Assembly: GCA_964552955.1 (NCBI GenBank)
Contig: CAZKIU010000003.1
Location: 62,001-126,000, forward strand
DNA: 64,000 nucleotides
From: UBA1413 sp964552955
Lineage (GTDB): Bacteria; Bacteroidota; Bacteroidia; Bacteroidales; Prolixibacteraceae
Reading direction: 5' to 3'
Below the pieces are notes generated by a model that did no database searches, had not been told where the DNA came from, and saw only the letters and a program-made list of their open reading frames with translations. The translations under genes and the position numbers were made by a program. This document shows positions 42,947 to 51,747 of this stretch, piece after piece (the stretch's first letter is position 1; each line of letters begins with the position of its first letter).

Positions 42947-43522
42947 CTATTTACCTCCTACTCTTTTGGGTTCCGCTTCTGAAATACGCTGAGGATAGAC
43001 TTCACGTACAGCGTCCTGCTCCTCTTTGGTGAGCAGGTCAAAGCTCTTGTTGAATTTGGAGAGCGCCAATTCATTTCTAAGGTCATTAATGGCACCGACA
43101 AGTTCATTCTGGACAGCCAGGTAGGTCCCATATTGGGTACCCAGGTCATTCTGGAGGGAGATCACTCCCTTTGAAATCTCGGTGGGACCGAAGAAGGCTA
43201 CGTCCTTGATATCCTTTTCCGGGAGGTTTTCCGCATTATTGGGATTGGCCATGAATTCTTTGGCTTTTTCACGGATTTCACCCAATTGCATCCATTCACC
43301 TTCTACCAAAATGTTGTTGTCTTTGTTAACCAGGACAATAAAGACATTCCTCTCCTTGATAGGCGGGACATCCTTATTTTCCACGTCTGGTGCCAAAGGG
43401 GGTAACCTTCTCTCCAAGCCGCTGTCGACATCCATGGTAGTGGTCACCATGAAGAAGATCAGCAGCAGGAAGGCGATATCTGCCAACGATGCGGATGGTA
43501 TTTCTGGTGTTTTCTTTGGCAT
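42947..43522 (-). CDS. exbD: ExbD/TolR-family biopolymer transport protein (1)
   Basis: 191 residues. The helix SLADIAFLLLIFFMVTTTM carries the conserved Asp. The periplasmic part is longer than in the neighbouring ExbD, with an added stretch (~100-160: FMANPNNAENLPEKD, VISLQNDLGTQYGTYL) before the end. Two different ExbD subunits in one cluster suggest a hetero-oligomeric plug for the same motor. It follows the four-helix protein gene by 39 bases. Confidence 0.9.
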   Translation of the reverse strand: MPKKTPEIPSASLADIAFLLLIFFMVTTTMDVDSGLERRLPPLAPDVENKDVPPIKERNVFIVLVNKDNNILVEGEWMQLGEIREKAKEFMANPNNAENLPEKDIKDVAFFGPTEISKGVISLQNDLGTQYGTYLAVQNELVGAINDLRNELALSKFNKSFDLLTKEEQDAVREVYPQRISEAEPKRVGGK

Positions 43523-43561
43523 AGTTTCTTTTTTAACTTATTAAAACCAAATAACCTGATC

Positions 43562-44023
43562 TTACCGCTTCCACAGTTTGGAGACAGGGCCCATCAAGAG
43601 GGACAGGATAGCAATCCCCAGAAGGAAATAGGTAGTAATCAGACCGGTGTCTACCCATTTCGAAACATTCGAGGTCAGGGTTCCGTTGTCGATAAACTTC
43701 TGCACACCCGGGAATTTGGGCAATTCGGCAGAAGCGAGAAGGTAGGCTATAACCACCACGGCGAGCATAAATCCGACGGATCCGAGGACCGCTTTGGCTG
43801 ACTTGAAGTCGGTCACCATCTGGTAGAGGGCGAACAGCAAGGCAGCACCTGCGGCAACGAAAAAGAGGACATAGGCCCACGTAAGGTTATAGTCGATCCA
43901 TGTGTTCATTTTGGGATCAGTAGCAACACTGCTTAGGTTGGTCATGAGAGAGACCAGCAGGATGACGGTAATCGCCACGATAGCCACCAAAACGATTAAT
44001 GATATGCGACCGAAATTCTTCAT
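43562..44023 (-). CDS. Conserved four-helix membrane protein in ExbB-ExbD cluster
   Basis: 153 residues with about four hydrophobic helices (LIVLVAIVAITVILLVSL; AYVLFFVAAGAALLFALYQMV; VGFMLAVVVIAYLLA; TTYFLLGIAILSLLMGPV; each given as its core). No catalytic motif is visible. Between helices 3 and 4 lies a short soluble loop (KFIDNGTLTSNVSKWVDTG). I know no assigned function. Its fixed place between exbB and the two exbD genes implies a structural partner of the motor. Confidence 0.7.
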   Translation of the reverse strand: MKNFGRISLIVLVAIVAITVILLVSLMTNLSSVATDPKMNTWIDYNLTWAYVLFFVAAGAALLFALYQMVTDFKSAKAVLGSVGFMLAVVVIAYLLASAELPKFPGVQKFIDNGTLTSNVSKWVDTGLITTYFLLGIAILSLLMGPVSKLWKR

Positions 44024-44028
44024 GTTCC

Positions 44029-44850
44029 TTACTTTTTGAGGTTGTGCTTGACGACCATGTCAATGAGGGCAATGGAGGAGTCTTCCATATCACCGACGAT
44101 CGATTCGATTTTGTTGGCCAGGTAGTTGTAGAAAACTTGGAGGATGATAGCCACGATAAGACCACCCACGGTGGTGATAAGGGCGACCTTGATACCGGCG
44201 GCCACGAGCGTGGGGCTGATATCACCGGCTGCCTCAATAGCATCGAAAGCCTGGATCATCCCGATCACCGTTCCAAGGAACCCGAGCATAGGAGCCAGTG
44301 CAATGAAAAGGGCAATCCAGGTAAGACCTCTCTCCAGAAGACCTGCCTGTACGCCACCATAAGAAATAACCGATTTTTCAACCACATCAACGCCTTCATG
44401 CGAACGGTCCAAACCCTGATAGAAGATACTGGCCACCGGGCCTTTGGTATTGCGGCACACTTCCTTGGCAGCTTCAATGCCACCATTGTTGAGGGCGTCT
44501 TCGATTTTACTCAGGAGTTTTTTAGTATTGGAGGTCGCCATGTTCAGGTAGATTACCCTTTCAATGGCAAACGCCAGACCTAAAATAAGGCAAAGAAGGA
44601 TCGAGGTCATAAAACCCGGGCCTCCTTCGATGAATTTCTGTTTCAGTGCACTGTGAAGCGACTGACCTTTTTCAGCCTGAGCAGCAGCTTCTTCAACAGC
44701 GTCGGTGGCTACCGCTTCCGCCGGAGCTGCCGCGGCAGTACTGTCTACCGTCGTCGTGGTGGCTGCCGGCTGGTCCTGGGCCACAACAGAATTTGATGCC
44801 ACAAAAAGAAGCATCCCGAATACTGCAATCAACGCAAATAGTTTTTTCAT
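44029..44850 (-). CDS. exbB: MotA/TolQ/ExbB proton-channel family protein with signal-like N-terminus
   Basis: 273 residues. The N-terminus (MKKLFALIAVFGMLLFVAS, ending SVVAQ) looks like a cleavable signal or first helix, followed by a low-complexity Ala/Thr/Glu segment (~28-62). The ExbB core then has three helices, including FMTSILLCLILGLAFAIE, IALFIALAPMLGFLGTVIGM and LITTVGGLIVAIILQVFYN (cores), with LGFLGTVIGM as the MotA/TolQ/ExbB signature. It first acts with the two ExbD subunits encoded downstream. A well-matched promoter lies 57 bases upstream (44907-44937). Confidence 0.9.
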   Translation of the reverse strand: MKKLFALIAVFGMLLFVASNSVVAQDQPAATTTTVDSTAAAAPAEAVATDAVEEAAAQAEKGQSLHSALKQKFIEGGPGFMTSILLCLILGLAFAIERVIYLNMATSNTKKLLSKIEDALNNGGIEAAKEVCRNTKGPVASIFYQGLDRSHEGVDVVEKSVISYGGVQAGLLERGLTWIALFIALAPMLGFLGTVIGMIQAFDAIEAAGDISPTLVAAGIKVALITTVGGLIVAIILQVFYNYLANKIESIVGDMEDSSIALIDMVVKHNLKK

Positions 44851-44906
44851 AATTGTTTTGAATTTAATTAATAATCTCCTTGATTTTTGTTGTTATAATT
44901 TTGTTC

Positions 44907-44937
44907 CAAATTTATAATATCATTGACATTATTCAAA
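44907..44937 (-). promoter_or_regulatory. Strong Bacteroidota-type promoter of the exbB operon
   Basis: Minus strand: TTTG (44934-44937), a 19-base spacer, then TAAATTTG (44907-44914). Both elements are perfect at the known spacing, in an AT-rich intergenic stretch. This is the best promoter in the window. Confidence 0.75.
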
Positions 44938-45024
44938 AGGAGCAGCCTTTTTTTTCAAAATATTGTCACGGTTTCCCGCAACGGAAAGTCTGGTTTACGT
45001 TACAAAATAGGTCAAAAGAACACC

Positions 45025-45115
<91 letters not shown>

Positions 45116-45191
45116 ATTCAAAACTGATGTTTACCCCGGGCTTTCCGGTTTGAGGGGCGCAAAATACGAAAAAAATCAGAAACCAAAACAG

Positions 45192-46223
45192 CTATTCGCG
45201 AATTTCGCCCGAGAGACTTTTTCCGAGGTACATTTTCACCTCCTCCCGGCGCAAACCCTGCCCCAGCAAAAACATAAGCTTGGTGATGGCCGCTTCGGTG
45301 GTCATGTCATTCCCGCTCACCACTCCGGCATTGAGTAATTCCACACTGGTTTCATACTGCCCCATCTGAACACTGCCCCCCTGGCATTGGGAGACATTCA
45401 ATATGATGACATTCTGGCGGATCGCCTTACGGATAGCGTTGAGCAACCACCTTGAAGTGGGCACATTTCCAGAGCCATAGGACTCCAGGACCACACCCTT
45501 CAGCCCTTCCATCTCCAGAAGAGACTCCACTACCTTCCGTCCAATACCGGGGAACATCTTCAGAATGCAGACATTCTCATCAAAACCGGTCTGCACTTTT
45601 AGGATCCCTGCATTTCCGGGGTATTGGATGAATTCGGTGTTGTAACGGATATCAACGCCGGCAGTAGCCAGCGGGGGGTAGTTCTCCGAAACAAAAGCAC
45701 TGAAATTCTCTGAATCACGCTTGACCGCCCGGTTGCCGCGGAACAGATTGAAATCAAAATAGACGCAGACCTCAGGCACCAGGGCCTCCCCGTTTTTGCG
45801 GGCGGCAGCGATTTCCACGGCTGTGATCAGATTCTCCTTGCCGTCGGTGCGGATCGTCCCAATGGGTAGCTGTGAGCCCGTCAGGATGATGGGCTTGTTC
45901 AGGTTCACAAACATATAACTGAGCGCCGACGCAGTATAAGCCATGGTATCGGTGCCATGCAATATCACAAAACCATCGTATTGGTTGTAATTACGCTGGA
46001 TGGTCAGGGCAATCTTCTCCCATATGGAGGGGGTCATGTTGGAGGAATCGATCGGCGGATTAAAGGCCACCGACCTGATCCGGTACCCGAATTTGCGCAG
46101 TTCCGGCACTTCATCCTGAATCTGGTCGAACCTGACCGGCGCCAGCGTCCCGGTCACGGGATCCTGCGCCATACCTATGGTCCCGCCCGTGTAAATAATC
46201 AATACTGATGGTTGCTCACTCAT
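45192..46223 (-). CDS. ansA: Type I L-asparaginase
   Basis: 343-residue cytoplasmic amidohydrolase converting asparagine to aspartate and ammonia. The N-terminal YTGGTIGM holds the catalytic Thr, and HGTDTMAYTASAL holds the second Thr/Asp motif; LTGSQLPIG and ESYGSGNVP are also present. There is no signal peptide, so it is of the AnsA (type I) sort rather than the periplasmic type II. It is alone on the minus strand, with about 170 AT-rich bases before the TatD gene and the tRNA 77 bases downstream. Confidence 0.93.
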   Translation of the reverse strand: MSEQPSVLIIYTGGTIGMAQDPVTGTLAPVRFDQIQDEVPELRKFGYRIRSVAFNPPIDSSNMTPSIWEKIALTIQRNYNQYDGFVILHGTDTMAYTASALSYMFVNLNKPIILTGSQLPIGTIRTDGKENLITAVEIAAARKNGEALVPEVCVYFDFNLFRGNRAVKRDSENFSAFVSENYPPLATAGVDIRYNTEFIQYPGNAGILKVQTGFDENVCILKMFPGIGRKVVESLLEMEGLKGVVLESYGSGNVPTSRWLLNAIRKAIRQNVIILNVSQCQGGSVQMGQYETSVELLNAGVVSGNDMTTEAAITKLMFLLGQGLRREEVKMYLGKSLSGEIRE

Positions 46224-46390
46224 GTCGTCTCAGGTTTGTTCTCCCGGCAATCCTCCGGGATTTTGATTCGTATTGTTGATATTTTATGAGTGTTCCTACA
46301 TTTCAAATATTCACACCGAATCATTCATTTAACATAAAGATAGAAAATTTCTTATCAAAGCGCTCCATGGCCGTGGGATTCACTTCATGC

Positions 46391-47158
46391 TCAGAGGTTA
46401 AACAGTGTCCGGGCATTGGCAGTGGTAATATCAGCAATTTCCTCAATGGGTAGGGTAAGGAGGGATGCTACCTTTTGGGCCACGTGGAGCAGGTAAGCGC
46501 TTTCATTGCGACGGCCCCGGAATGGGGCCGGACTGAGCCAGGGGGCATCGGTTTCCAGTACCAGACAGGAAGGTCCTAAGGCCTGCACCACCTTTTCCAG
46601 GTGGTTATTGCGGAAGGTGATCACCCCTCCGATACCCAGCAGGAACCCTGCCTGGGTGACGCGCCGGGCTTGCTCTTCATTTCCGGAGAAACAATGAAAG
46701 ATCCCCGTAAGGAGCCCCTGGTGTTCTTTTTCGAGGATCTGCCACACTTCCTCAAAGGAGTTGCGCACGTGGATCACGACGGGCAGGCCGAGGGCCCGGG
46801 CCATCCGCAACTGTTGTCTGAAGGCCTCTTCCTGTTCTTTCCTGTGGCTGGTATCCCAGTAAAGGTCGATACCAATCTCTCCCACCCCGTAGAACTTCTC
46901 CGTTTCGAACCATCTCTCTACCTGCCGGAGAGCATCGGCATAATGCTCCCCGACCGAGGAGGGATGCCACCCCATCAGAGGATAGCAACACCCGGGATGG
47001 AGCCGCACCAGTTCCAGCATCGGTTCCACGGAAGTTCCATCGATATTGGGCAGGATCATCTTTTCCACGCCGGCCTCCAGGGCGCCGGAGATCACCGCCT
47101 CCCGGTCATCTTCAAAGTCGCCCGCGTAGAGATGGGCATGTGTATCGATCAGCATCAT
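46391..47158 (-). CDS. tatD: TatD-family metal-dependent DNase
   Basis: 255-residue TIM-barrel hydrolase. Metal ligands are visible as IDTHAHLY (HxH), EIGIDLYWD (Glu), VIHVRNSFEE (His), IFHCFSGN and LETDAPWL (Asp). Members are 3'-exonucleases or DNases used in DNA repair, but many are generically annotated. A TAnnTTTG promoter sits 18 bases upstream. It is separate from gdhA by about 100 bases. Confidence 0.9.
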   Translation of the reverse strand: MMLIDTHAHLYAGDFEDDREAVISGALEAGVEKMILPNIDGTSVEPMLELVRLHPGCCYPLMGWHPSSVGEHYADALRQVERWFETEKFYGVGEIGIDLYWDTSHRKEQEEAFRQQLRMARALGLPVVIHVRNSFEEVWQILEKEHQGLLTGIFHCFSGNEEQARRVTQAGFLLGIGGVITFRNNHLEKVVQALGPSCLVLETDAPWLSPAPFRGRRNESAYLLHVAQKVASLLTLPIEEIADITTANARTLFNL

Positions 47159-47175
47159 GGGTAGCTTCAGAAACG

Positions 47176-47208
47176 CAAAGATAATTCAAACTGGCGGAAT
47201 CAAACAAG
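47176..47208 (-). promoter_or_regulatory. Probable promoter of the tatD gene
   Basis: Minus-strand TATCTTTG (47176-47183) is a perfect -7 box, ending 17 bases before the ATG. A CTTG at 47205-47208 (21-base spacer) or a TTTG at 47201-47204 (17 bases) could be the -33 element. Confidence 0.55.
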
Positions 47209-47233
47209 GGTGCCCCCGAACAGAGACACCCTT
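47206..47233 (-). terminator. Possible terminator after gdhA
   Basis: A 7-bp stem (AAGGGTG with CACCCTT) over a 14-base loop, 25 bases after the gdhA stop. There is no good T-run, so it is weak. Confidence 0.35.
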
Positions 47234-47257
47234 ATGATAGAGATCTACTTAACATCA

Positions 47258-48592
47258 TCAAACGATGCCTTGGGCCAGCATAGCCTCGGCGACCTTTACA
47301 AATCCACCTAAATTGGCTCCCTTGACGTAATCCACTTTAGGCCCCTCCTGACCATATTTGACGCAGGTTTCGTGGATGTCCTGCATGATGATCTGGAGTT
47401 TCTGGTCGACCTCTTCGCGCGACCAGTTCAGACGCATGCTGTTCTGGGTCATTTCCAGCCCCGACACGGCCACACCGCCAGCGTTGACGGCCTTGCCGGG
47501 TGCAAAATCGATGTGTTCCTTGAGGTATTCCATGGCTTCAGCGGTACATCCCATATTGGAAACTTCCGCTACCAGGAAACAGCCGTTCTTCACCACCTCT
47601 TCGGCATCTTCCCGGTTGAGTTCGTTCTGAGTGGCACAGGGCATGGCGATATCGACCTTCTCCACCCATGGCTTTTTGCCGGCGACGAACTTCACCCCGA
47701 ATTCGCGGGCATAGGGTTCCACAATATCCTGGTTGCTGGCCCTGAGTTCCAGCATGTAATCCACTTTCTCGCCCGTCACCCCGTCAGGATCATAGATATA
47801 TCCGTCGGGACCCGAAATGGTAACCACCTTTCCGCCCAGCTCGTTGATTTTGGAAACGGCGCCCCAGGCCACATTTCCGAAGCCGGAAACGGCAAAGGTA
47901 TGGCCTGCGATATCCTTGCCCAGCCGTTTCAGCATGTGGCGCACGAAATAGACGGCACCGAAGCCGGTAGCCTCAGGACGGATCAGACTGCCTCCCCAGC
48001 CAACCCCCTTGCCGGTGAAAACCCCGGTAAACTCATTCCGCAGCCGCTTGTACTGACCAAACATGTAACCGACCTCACGGCCTCCCACGCCGATATCCCC
48101 TGCGGGCACATCGGTATCGGGACCGATATGGCGGAAAAGCTCGCTCATGAAAGATTGACAGAAACGCATGATCTCCCCGTCGGATTTTCCCTTCGGACTG
48201 AAATCGGAACCCCCTTTTCCACCCCCCATGGGCAAAGTGGTCAGACTGTTCTTGAAAGTCTGCTCAAAACCCAGAAATTTCAGAATGCTCAGCGTTACCG
48301 TGCTGTGAAAACGGATCCCCCCCTTGTAAGGCCCAATGGCCGAATTGAATTCAACCCGATAGCCGCGGTTGATCTGTACCTCCCCTTGGTCATCGACCCA
48401 GGGCACCCTGAACATTATCACCCGCTCAGGTTCACACATTCTTTCCAGAATTTTATACTTCTGGTATTTCGGGTTTTTAGAATAAAAGTCCCATACCGAT
48501 TCGGTCACTTCCTGAACGGCCTGATGAAACTCCTTTTCGCCCGGAGTCCTCTGTTTCAGGCTCTCCATGAATTCATTAATCTCAGCTTTCAT
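47258..48592 (-). CDS. gdhA: NADP-type glutamate dehydrogenase
   Basis: 444-residue cytoplasmic enzyme interconverting 2-oxoglutarate plus ammonia and glutamate. The substrate lysine region PMGGGKGGSDFSPKGKSDGE (core GGGKGGSDF), PAGDIGVGGREVGYMFG, the NAD(P) fold FAVSGFGNVAWGAV and ATQNELN are all present. Length and the N-terminal FLGFEQTFKNSLT are those of the hexameric GDH I type. The start fits ATG 48592. A perfect -7 box is 24 bases upstream. Confidence 0.96.
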   Translation of the reverse strand: MKAEINEFMESLKQRTPGEKEFHQAVQEVTESVWDFYSKNPKYQKYKILERMCEPERVIMFRVPWVDDQGEVQINRGYRVEFNSAIGPYKGGIRFHSTVTLSILKFLGFEQTFKNSLTTLPMGGGKGGSDFSPKGKSDGEIMRFCQSFMSELFRHIGPDTDVPAGDIGVGGREVGYMFGQYKRLRNEFTGVFTGKGVGWGGSLIRPEATGFGAVYFVRHMLKRLGKDIAGHTFAVSGFGNVAWGAVSKINELGGKVVTISGPDGYIYDPDGVTGEKVDYMLELRASNQDIVEPYAREFGVKFVAGKKPWVEKVDIAMPCATQNELNREDAEEVVKNGCFLVAEVSNMGCTAEAMEYLKEHIDFAPGKAVNAGGVAVSGLEMTQNSMRLNWSREEVDQKLQIIMQDIHETCVKYGQEGPKVDYVKGANLGGFVKVAEAMLAQGIV

Positions 48593-48616
48593 TTTGGTAA
48601 GTTTGAATTAATGGAG

Positions 48617-48624
48617 CAAATGTA
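48617..48624 (-). promoter_or_regulatory. -7 box of gdhA
   Basis: Minus-strand TACATTTG, a perfect TAnnTTTG match, 24 bases before the gdhA ATG. No matching -33 TTTG was found. Confidence 0.5.
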
Positions 48625-48790
48625 ACCAAGTTGTTGATGATTAACCAGCGGGCTTAAGGAAAATGACAAAAATTATAACGCTGATATTGTGCATTTTACG
48701 CATCCCAAAAAGATGTTAAGAAACACACTCTGACAAAAATCAGGAATTGCGGGGAGGAAGCTATGTTTCAGCGGCGGTGAGCGGCAGGCG

Positions 48791-48833
48791 AAAAAAAAAG
48801 AGGTTGTCCCCGATACACCGGGACAACCTCTTT
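48791..48833 (-). terminator. Strong intrinsic terminator of groL
   Basis: AAAGAGGTTGTCCC (48797-48810) pairs with GGGACAACCTCTTT (48820-48833) over a 9-base loop. On the minus strand nine T follow. It lies 23 bases after the groL stop. Confidence 0.93.
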
Positions 48834-48856
48834 AAGGATATTCAATGGGGAGAGAA

Positions 48857-50491
48857 TTACATCATTCCGCCCATTCCGCCGCCCATTCCGGGATTGGGCA
48901 TGGCGGGTTTGTCTTCTTTGATTTCGGTGATGACGGCCTCGGTGGTGAGGAGCATACCGGCGATAGAGGCGGCATTCTCCAGCGCGACCCTGGTCACTTT
49001 GGCCGGGTCGATGACGCCGGCATCAAAGAGGTTCTGGTACTCGCCCAGCCGCACATTGTATCCGAAGTCCCCTTTTCCTTCGCGGACCTTCTGAACGATG
49101 ACGGCACCCTCTTTACCTGCGTTGTTGACAATCTGGCGCAGGGGTTCTTCGATGGCCCTTCTGACGATTTCGATACCGGTCTGTTCATCATCATTCTCCA
49201 CTTTAATTCCCTCGAGGGAGCTGATCGCGCGGATGTAAGCGACGCCACCGCCGGGAACGATACCTTCTTCAACGGCAGCACGGGTAGCGCTGAGGGCATC
49301 ATGGACGCGGTCTTTCTTCTCTTTCATTTCCATTTCAGAGGCAGCCCCCACGTAGATCACAGCCACTCCGCCGGCCAGCTTAGCCAAACGCTCCTGCAGT
49401 TTCTCACGGTCGTAGTCGGAAGTGGTCAGCTCAATCTGTTTTTTGATCATCGCCACGCGGGCGCTGATGGTCTTGGTGTCGCCGTGACCTCCCACGATGA
49501 TGGTGTTTTCCTTGTCGATGGTGACCCTTTCGGCGCGGCCCAACATATCAAGGGTGGTCTGATCCAGCCTCATCCCTTTTTCTTCGGTGATTACGTTTCC
49601 ACCGGTGAGCACTGCGATATCCTCCAGCATCTCCTTGCGGCGGTCCCCAAATCCGGGCGCTTTTACGGCAGCCACACGCAGGGCGCCCCGCAGCCGGTTC
49701 ACCACCAAGGTGGCCAGGGCTTCCCCGTCCACATCTTCAGCAATGATCAGCAACGGGCGGCCACTCTGAGCCGTCTGCTCCAACACCGGAAGAAGATCCT
49801 TCATCGTACTGATCTTCTTGTCGTGGATCAGGATAAAGGGATTCTCAAGGTCTGCTGCCATTTTTTCAGTGTCGGTGACGAAATAGGGAGAGATATAACC
49901 CCTGTCAAACTGCATCCCTTCCACCACATCGACATAGGTATCTGTACCTTTGGATTCCTCGATGGTGATGACGCCTTCCTTGTGCACCTTTTCCATGGCT
50001 TCGGCAATCAGCTTGCCGATGGTCTCATCGTTGTTGGCCGACACTTTGGCGACCGATTCGATCTTGGCATAATCGTCACCCACATTCTGTGACTGGGCCT
50101 TCAGGCTCTCTACAACCTTGACGACGGCCTTGTCAATACCCCGTTTCAGATCCATCGGGTTGGCACCGGCCGCCACGTTCTTAAGCCCCACTGAAACAAT
50201 CGACTGGGCCAGTACCGTTGCCGTGGTGGTCCCGTCACCTGCATCATCGTTGGTCTTGGAAGCCACTTCCTTCACCATCTGGGCACCCAGGTTCTCATAG
50301 GCATCTTCCAGTTCAATCTCCTTGGCTACAGTCACCCCATCCTTGGTGATCTGCGGAGCACCGAACTTCTTCTCAATGACTACATTACGGCCTTTGGGCC
50401 CCAGGGTTACCTTCACGGCATCAGCCAGTTTGTCGACACCTTTCTTGAGCAGGTCCCTTGCTTCAATGTTGTTCTTAATCTCTTTTGCCAT
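48857..50491 (-). CDS. groL: Chaperonin GroEL
   Basis: 544-residue ATP-dependent 60-kDa chaperonin subunit. The N-terminus has VKVTLGPKGRNVVIEK; DDAGDGTTTATVLAQ (ATP loop), ALRVAAVKAPGFGDRRK and AAVEEGIVPGGGVA follow. The C-terminus ends in the usual GGM repeats (GMGGGMGGMM). It follows groS by 27 bases and the two form the groES-groEL operon. Confidence 0.98.
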   Translation of the reverse strand: MAKEIKNNIEARDLLKKGVDKLADAVKVTLGPKGRNVVIEKKFGAPQITKDGVTVAKEIELEDAYENLGAQMVKEVASKTNDDAGDGTTTATVLAQSIVSVGLKNVAAGANPMDLKRGIDKAVVKVVESLKAQSQNVGDDYAKIESVAKVSANNDETIGKLIAEAMEKVHKEGVITIEESKGTDTYVDVVEGMQFDRGYISPYFVTDTEKMAADLENPFILIHDKKISTMKDLLPVLEQTAQSGRPLLIIAEDVDGEALATLVVNRLRGALRVAAVKAPGFGDRRKEMLEDIAVLTGGNVITEEKGMRLDQTTLDMLGRAERVTIDKENTIIVGGHGDTKTISARVAMIKKQIELTTSDYDREKLQERLAKLAGGVAVIYVGAASEMEMKEKKDRVHDALSATRAAVEEGIVPGGGVAYIRAISSLEGIKVENDDEQTGIEIVRRAIEEPLRQIVNNAGKEGAVIVQKVREGKGDFGYNVRLGEYQNLFDAGVIDPAKVTRVALENAASIAGMLLTTEAVITEIKEDKPAMPNPGMGGGMGGMM

Positions 50492-50518
50492 ATTATTCCG
50501 TGTTTTTAATGTGATTTT

Positions 50519-50797
50519 TTAAAGAAAATAAAGCACATCGTTCTGTGACATAAGCAAATAATCCACCCCCTCAATGGTCAGCGTGGTGCCTGAATATTTC
50601 CCGTAATAGACGGTTTCGCCCACTTTGAGTTCCATCGGTTCGTCTTTCTTGGCGGAACCTGTGAGAACTACTGTGCCGGCCTGGGGTTTTTCCTTTGCCG
50701 ATTCAGGAATGATGATACCGCTCGCCGTCTTGGTTTCAGCCTCTAACGGTAATACAAGAATCTTCCCTGCAAGAACTTTACCTTTTAATTCTGTCAT
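50519..50797 (-). CDS. groS: Co-chaperonin GroES
   Basis: 92-residue heptameric lid of GroEL. It has GKILVLPLEAETKTASGIIIP (core with the mobile loop, TASGIIIPESA), VGETVYYGKYSGTTLTIEG and YLLMSQNDVLYFL at the end. It is first in the groES-groEL operon. A poor -7 match (TATTGTTG on the minus strand, 50818-50825) lies 21 bases upstream; no CIRCE-type inverted repeat is visible. Confidence 0.96.
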   Translation of the reverse strand: MTELKGKVLAGKILVLPLEAETKTASGIIIPESAKEKPQAGTVVLTGSAKKDEPMELKVGETVYYGKYSGTTLTIEGVDYLLMSQNDVLYFL

Positions 50798-50882
50798 TGC
50801 TCATAAATTTTATAGTTCAACAATACTTTTTTTTGTTTGGATATTCCCAAGGTAACACAATCTGTGCCAACCCCCCTGACCT

Positions 50883-50896
50883 CCCCCGAAAGGGGG
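50883..50896. other. CCCCC-GAAA-GGGGG hairpin
   Basis: A perfect 5-bp GC stem with a GAAA tetraloop, extendable by CC/GG across a mismatch. It resembles a dispersed intergenic element seen in several Bacteroidota genomes, from memory; no search was possible. Confidence 0.5.
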
Positions 50897-51021
50897 TGGC
50901 TTTGCCATTTTTTCACTTCGGCTGATGAGGCATACGTCACCCAGCTCCCATCATTCAGCTGTATTCCTGCAACTTAACGAACTGTCATAGGTTATGACAC
51001 TCTGACATACCCCTGGCGGAG

Positions 51022-51290
51022 CACTTCCTGTCAGCTTTTGGTCCGCAATTCCGGTTAGCGTTTCCGGTCAGCTTCGGTCAGCTTTTGGTCAACACTTCCG
51101 GTTCGCATCTCNNNNNNNNNNNNNNNNNNNNNNNNNNNNNNNNNNNNNNNNNNNNNNNNNNNNNNNNNNNNNNNNNNNNNNNNNNNNNNNNNNNNNNNNN
51201 NNNNNNNNNNNAGCGTTTCCGGTCAGCTTCGGTCAGCTTTTGGTCAACACTTCCGGTTCGCATCTCCGGTCACTCTTTCCGGTAAAGGGA
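51022..51290. repeat. Degenerate short tandem repeat around the second N gap
   Basis: About eight imperfect copies of a 10-13 base unit near TTTCCGGTCAGC or TTTTGGTCAAC are visible on the left and several more on the right. The gap and its 55-bp duplicated flanks (51057-51111 and 51212-51266) lie within it, so the true copy number is unknown. Confidence 0.6.
51112..51211. other. Assembly gap, 100 N, with identical 55-bp flanks
   Basis: Exactly 100 N; 51057-51111 equals 51212-51266. The same 55-bp signature as the aspS gap, but here within a repeat, so some sequence may truly be missing. Confidence 0.85.
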
Positions 51291-51330
51291 AGCTCACCCT
51301 GCGTTTTAAAGAAGAGAAGAGGATCGCATG

Positions 51331-51365
51331 AAAAAAGGCTGTTCCTTTCCGGAACAGCCTTTTTT
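51331..51365 (-). terminator. Intrinsic terminator after secG
   Basis: AAAAAAGGCTGTTCC (51331-51345) pairs with GGAACAGCCTTTTTT (51351-51365) around a 5-base loop; a T-run follows on either strand. It ends the sigma-54 activator-lptE-TPR-secG operon. Confidence 0.9.
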
Positions 51366-51385
51366 GGCCATCAGCATGGCTCTGA

Positions 51386-51736
51386 TCAGCGGGTGGAATC
51401 GCCCGGGGTAGCCGTATTCTCGGGGGCGGAAGTCGGGAAACTGGGCACCTGGTTGGGATCGGCTACATTCTGAATCTGCTCCTGGATTATGGAACCTCCC
51501 TGCCCCACCTCACCTCGGGGAATAAAGGCCGATCCGGCAATGGAGAGCAACAACAGGGCCCCGGCAAGACCCCAGGTGGTTTTTTCCAGAAAATCAGCGG
51601 TTTTGCGGACACCGGCGATCTGCGTGGAAGCCTGGAAATTGCTGGCGAGGCCGCCACCTTTGGAGTTCTGAACCAATACGATCAGCACCAGCAGGATACA
51701 CACAATGAATATCAGGACAAGAATTAAAGTATACAT
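51386..51736 (-). CDS. secG: Preprotein translocase subunit SecG
   Basis: 116-residue inner-membrane protein of the SecYEG channel. It has two helices (LILVLIFIVCILLVLIVLV at ~3-22 and WGLAGALLLLSIAGSAFI at ~55-72) separated by VQNSKGGGLASNF, the SecG signature. The C-terminal ~40 residues are a Pro/Thr/Ser-rich hydrophilic tail, longer than in E. coli but usual in this phylum. It is last of four genes, 11 bases after the TPR-like gene. Confidence 0.92.
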   Translation of the reverse strand: MYTLILVLIFIVCILLVLIVLVQNSKGGGLASNFQASTQIAGVRKTADFLEKTTWGLAGALLLLSIAGSAFIPRGEVGQGGSIIQEQIQNVADPNQVPSFPTSAPENTATPGDSTR

Positions 51737-51747
51737 GACAAAAGCTG

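Larger units (their letters stand above)
50798..51385. other. Non-coding stretch between groS and secG, with hairpin and repeat DNA
   Basis: 588 bases with no credible gene. It holds a CCCCC-GAAA-GGGGG hairpin at 50883-50896, a degenerate TTCCGGTCAGC-type repeat at about 51022-51290, and a 100 N gap (51112-51211) inside that repeat. At its end is the secG terminator. The only open frames are short and low-complexity. Confidence 0.8.

Noticed and set aside
47372..50092. Long open frames antisense to gdhA (47372-48625) and groL (48845-50092)
   Set aside because: Both are shadows of highly conserved genes and show no independent domain.
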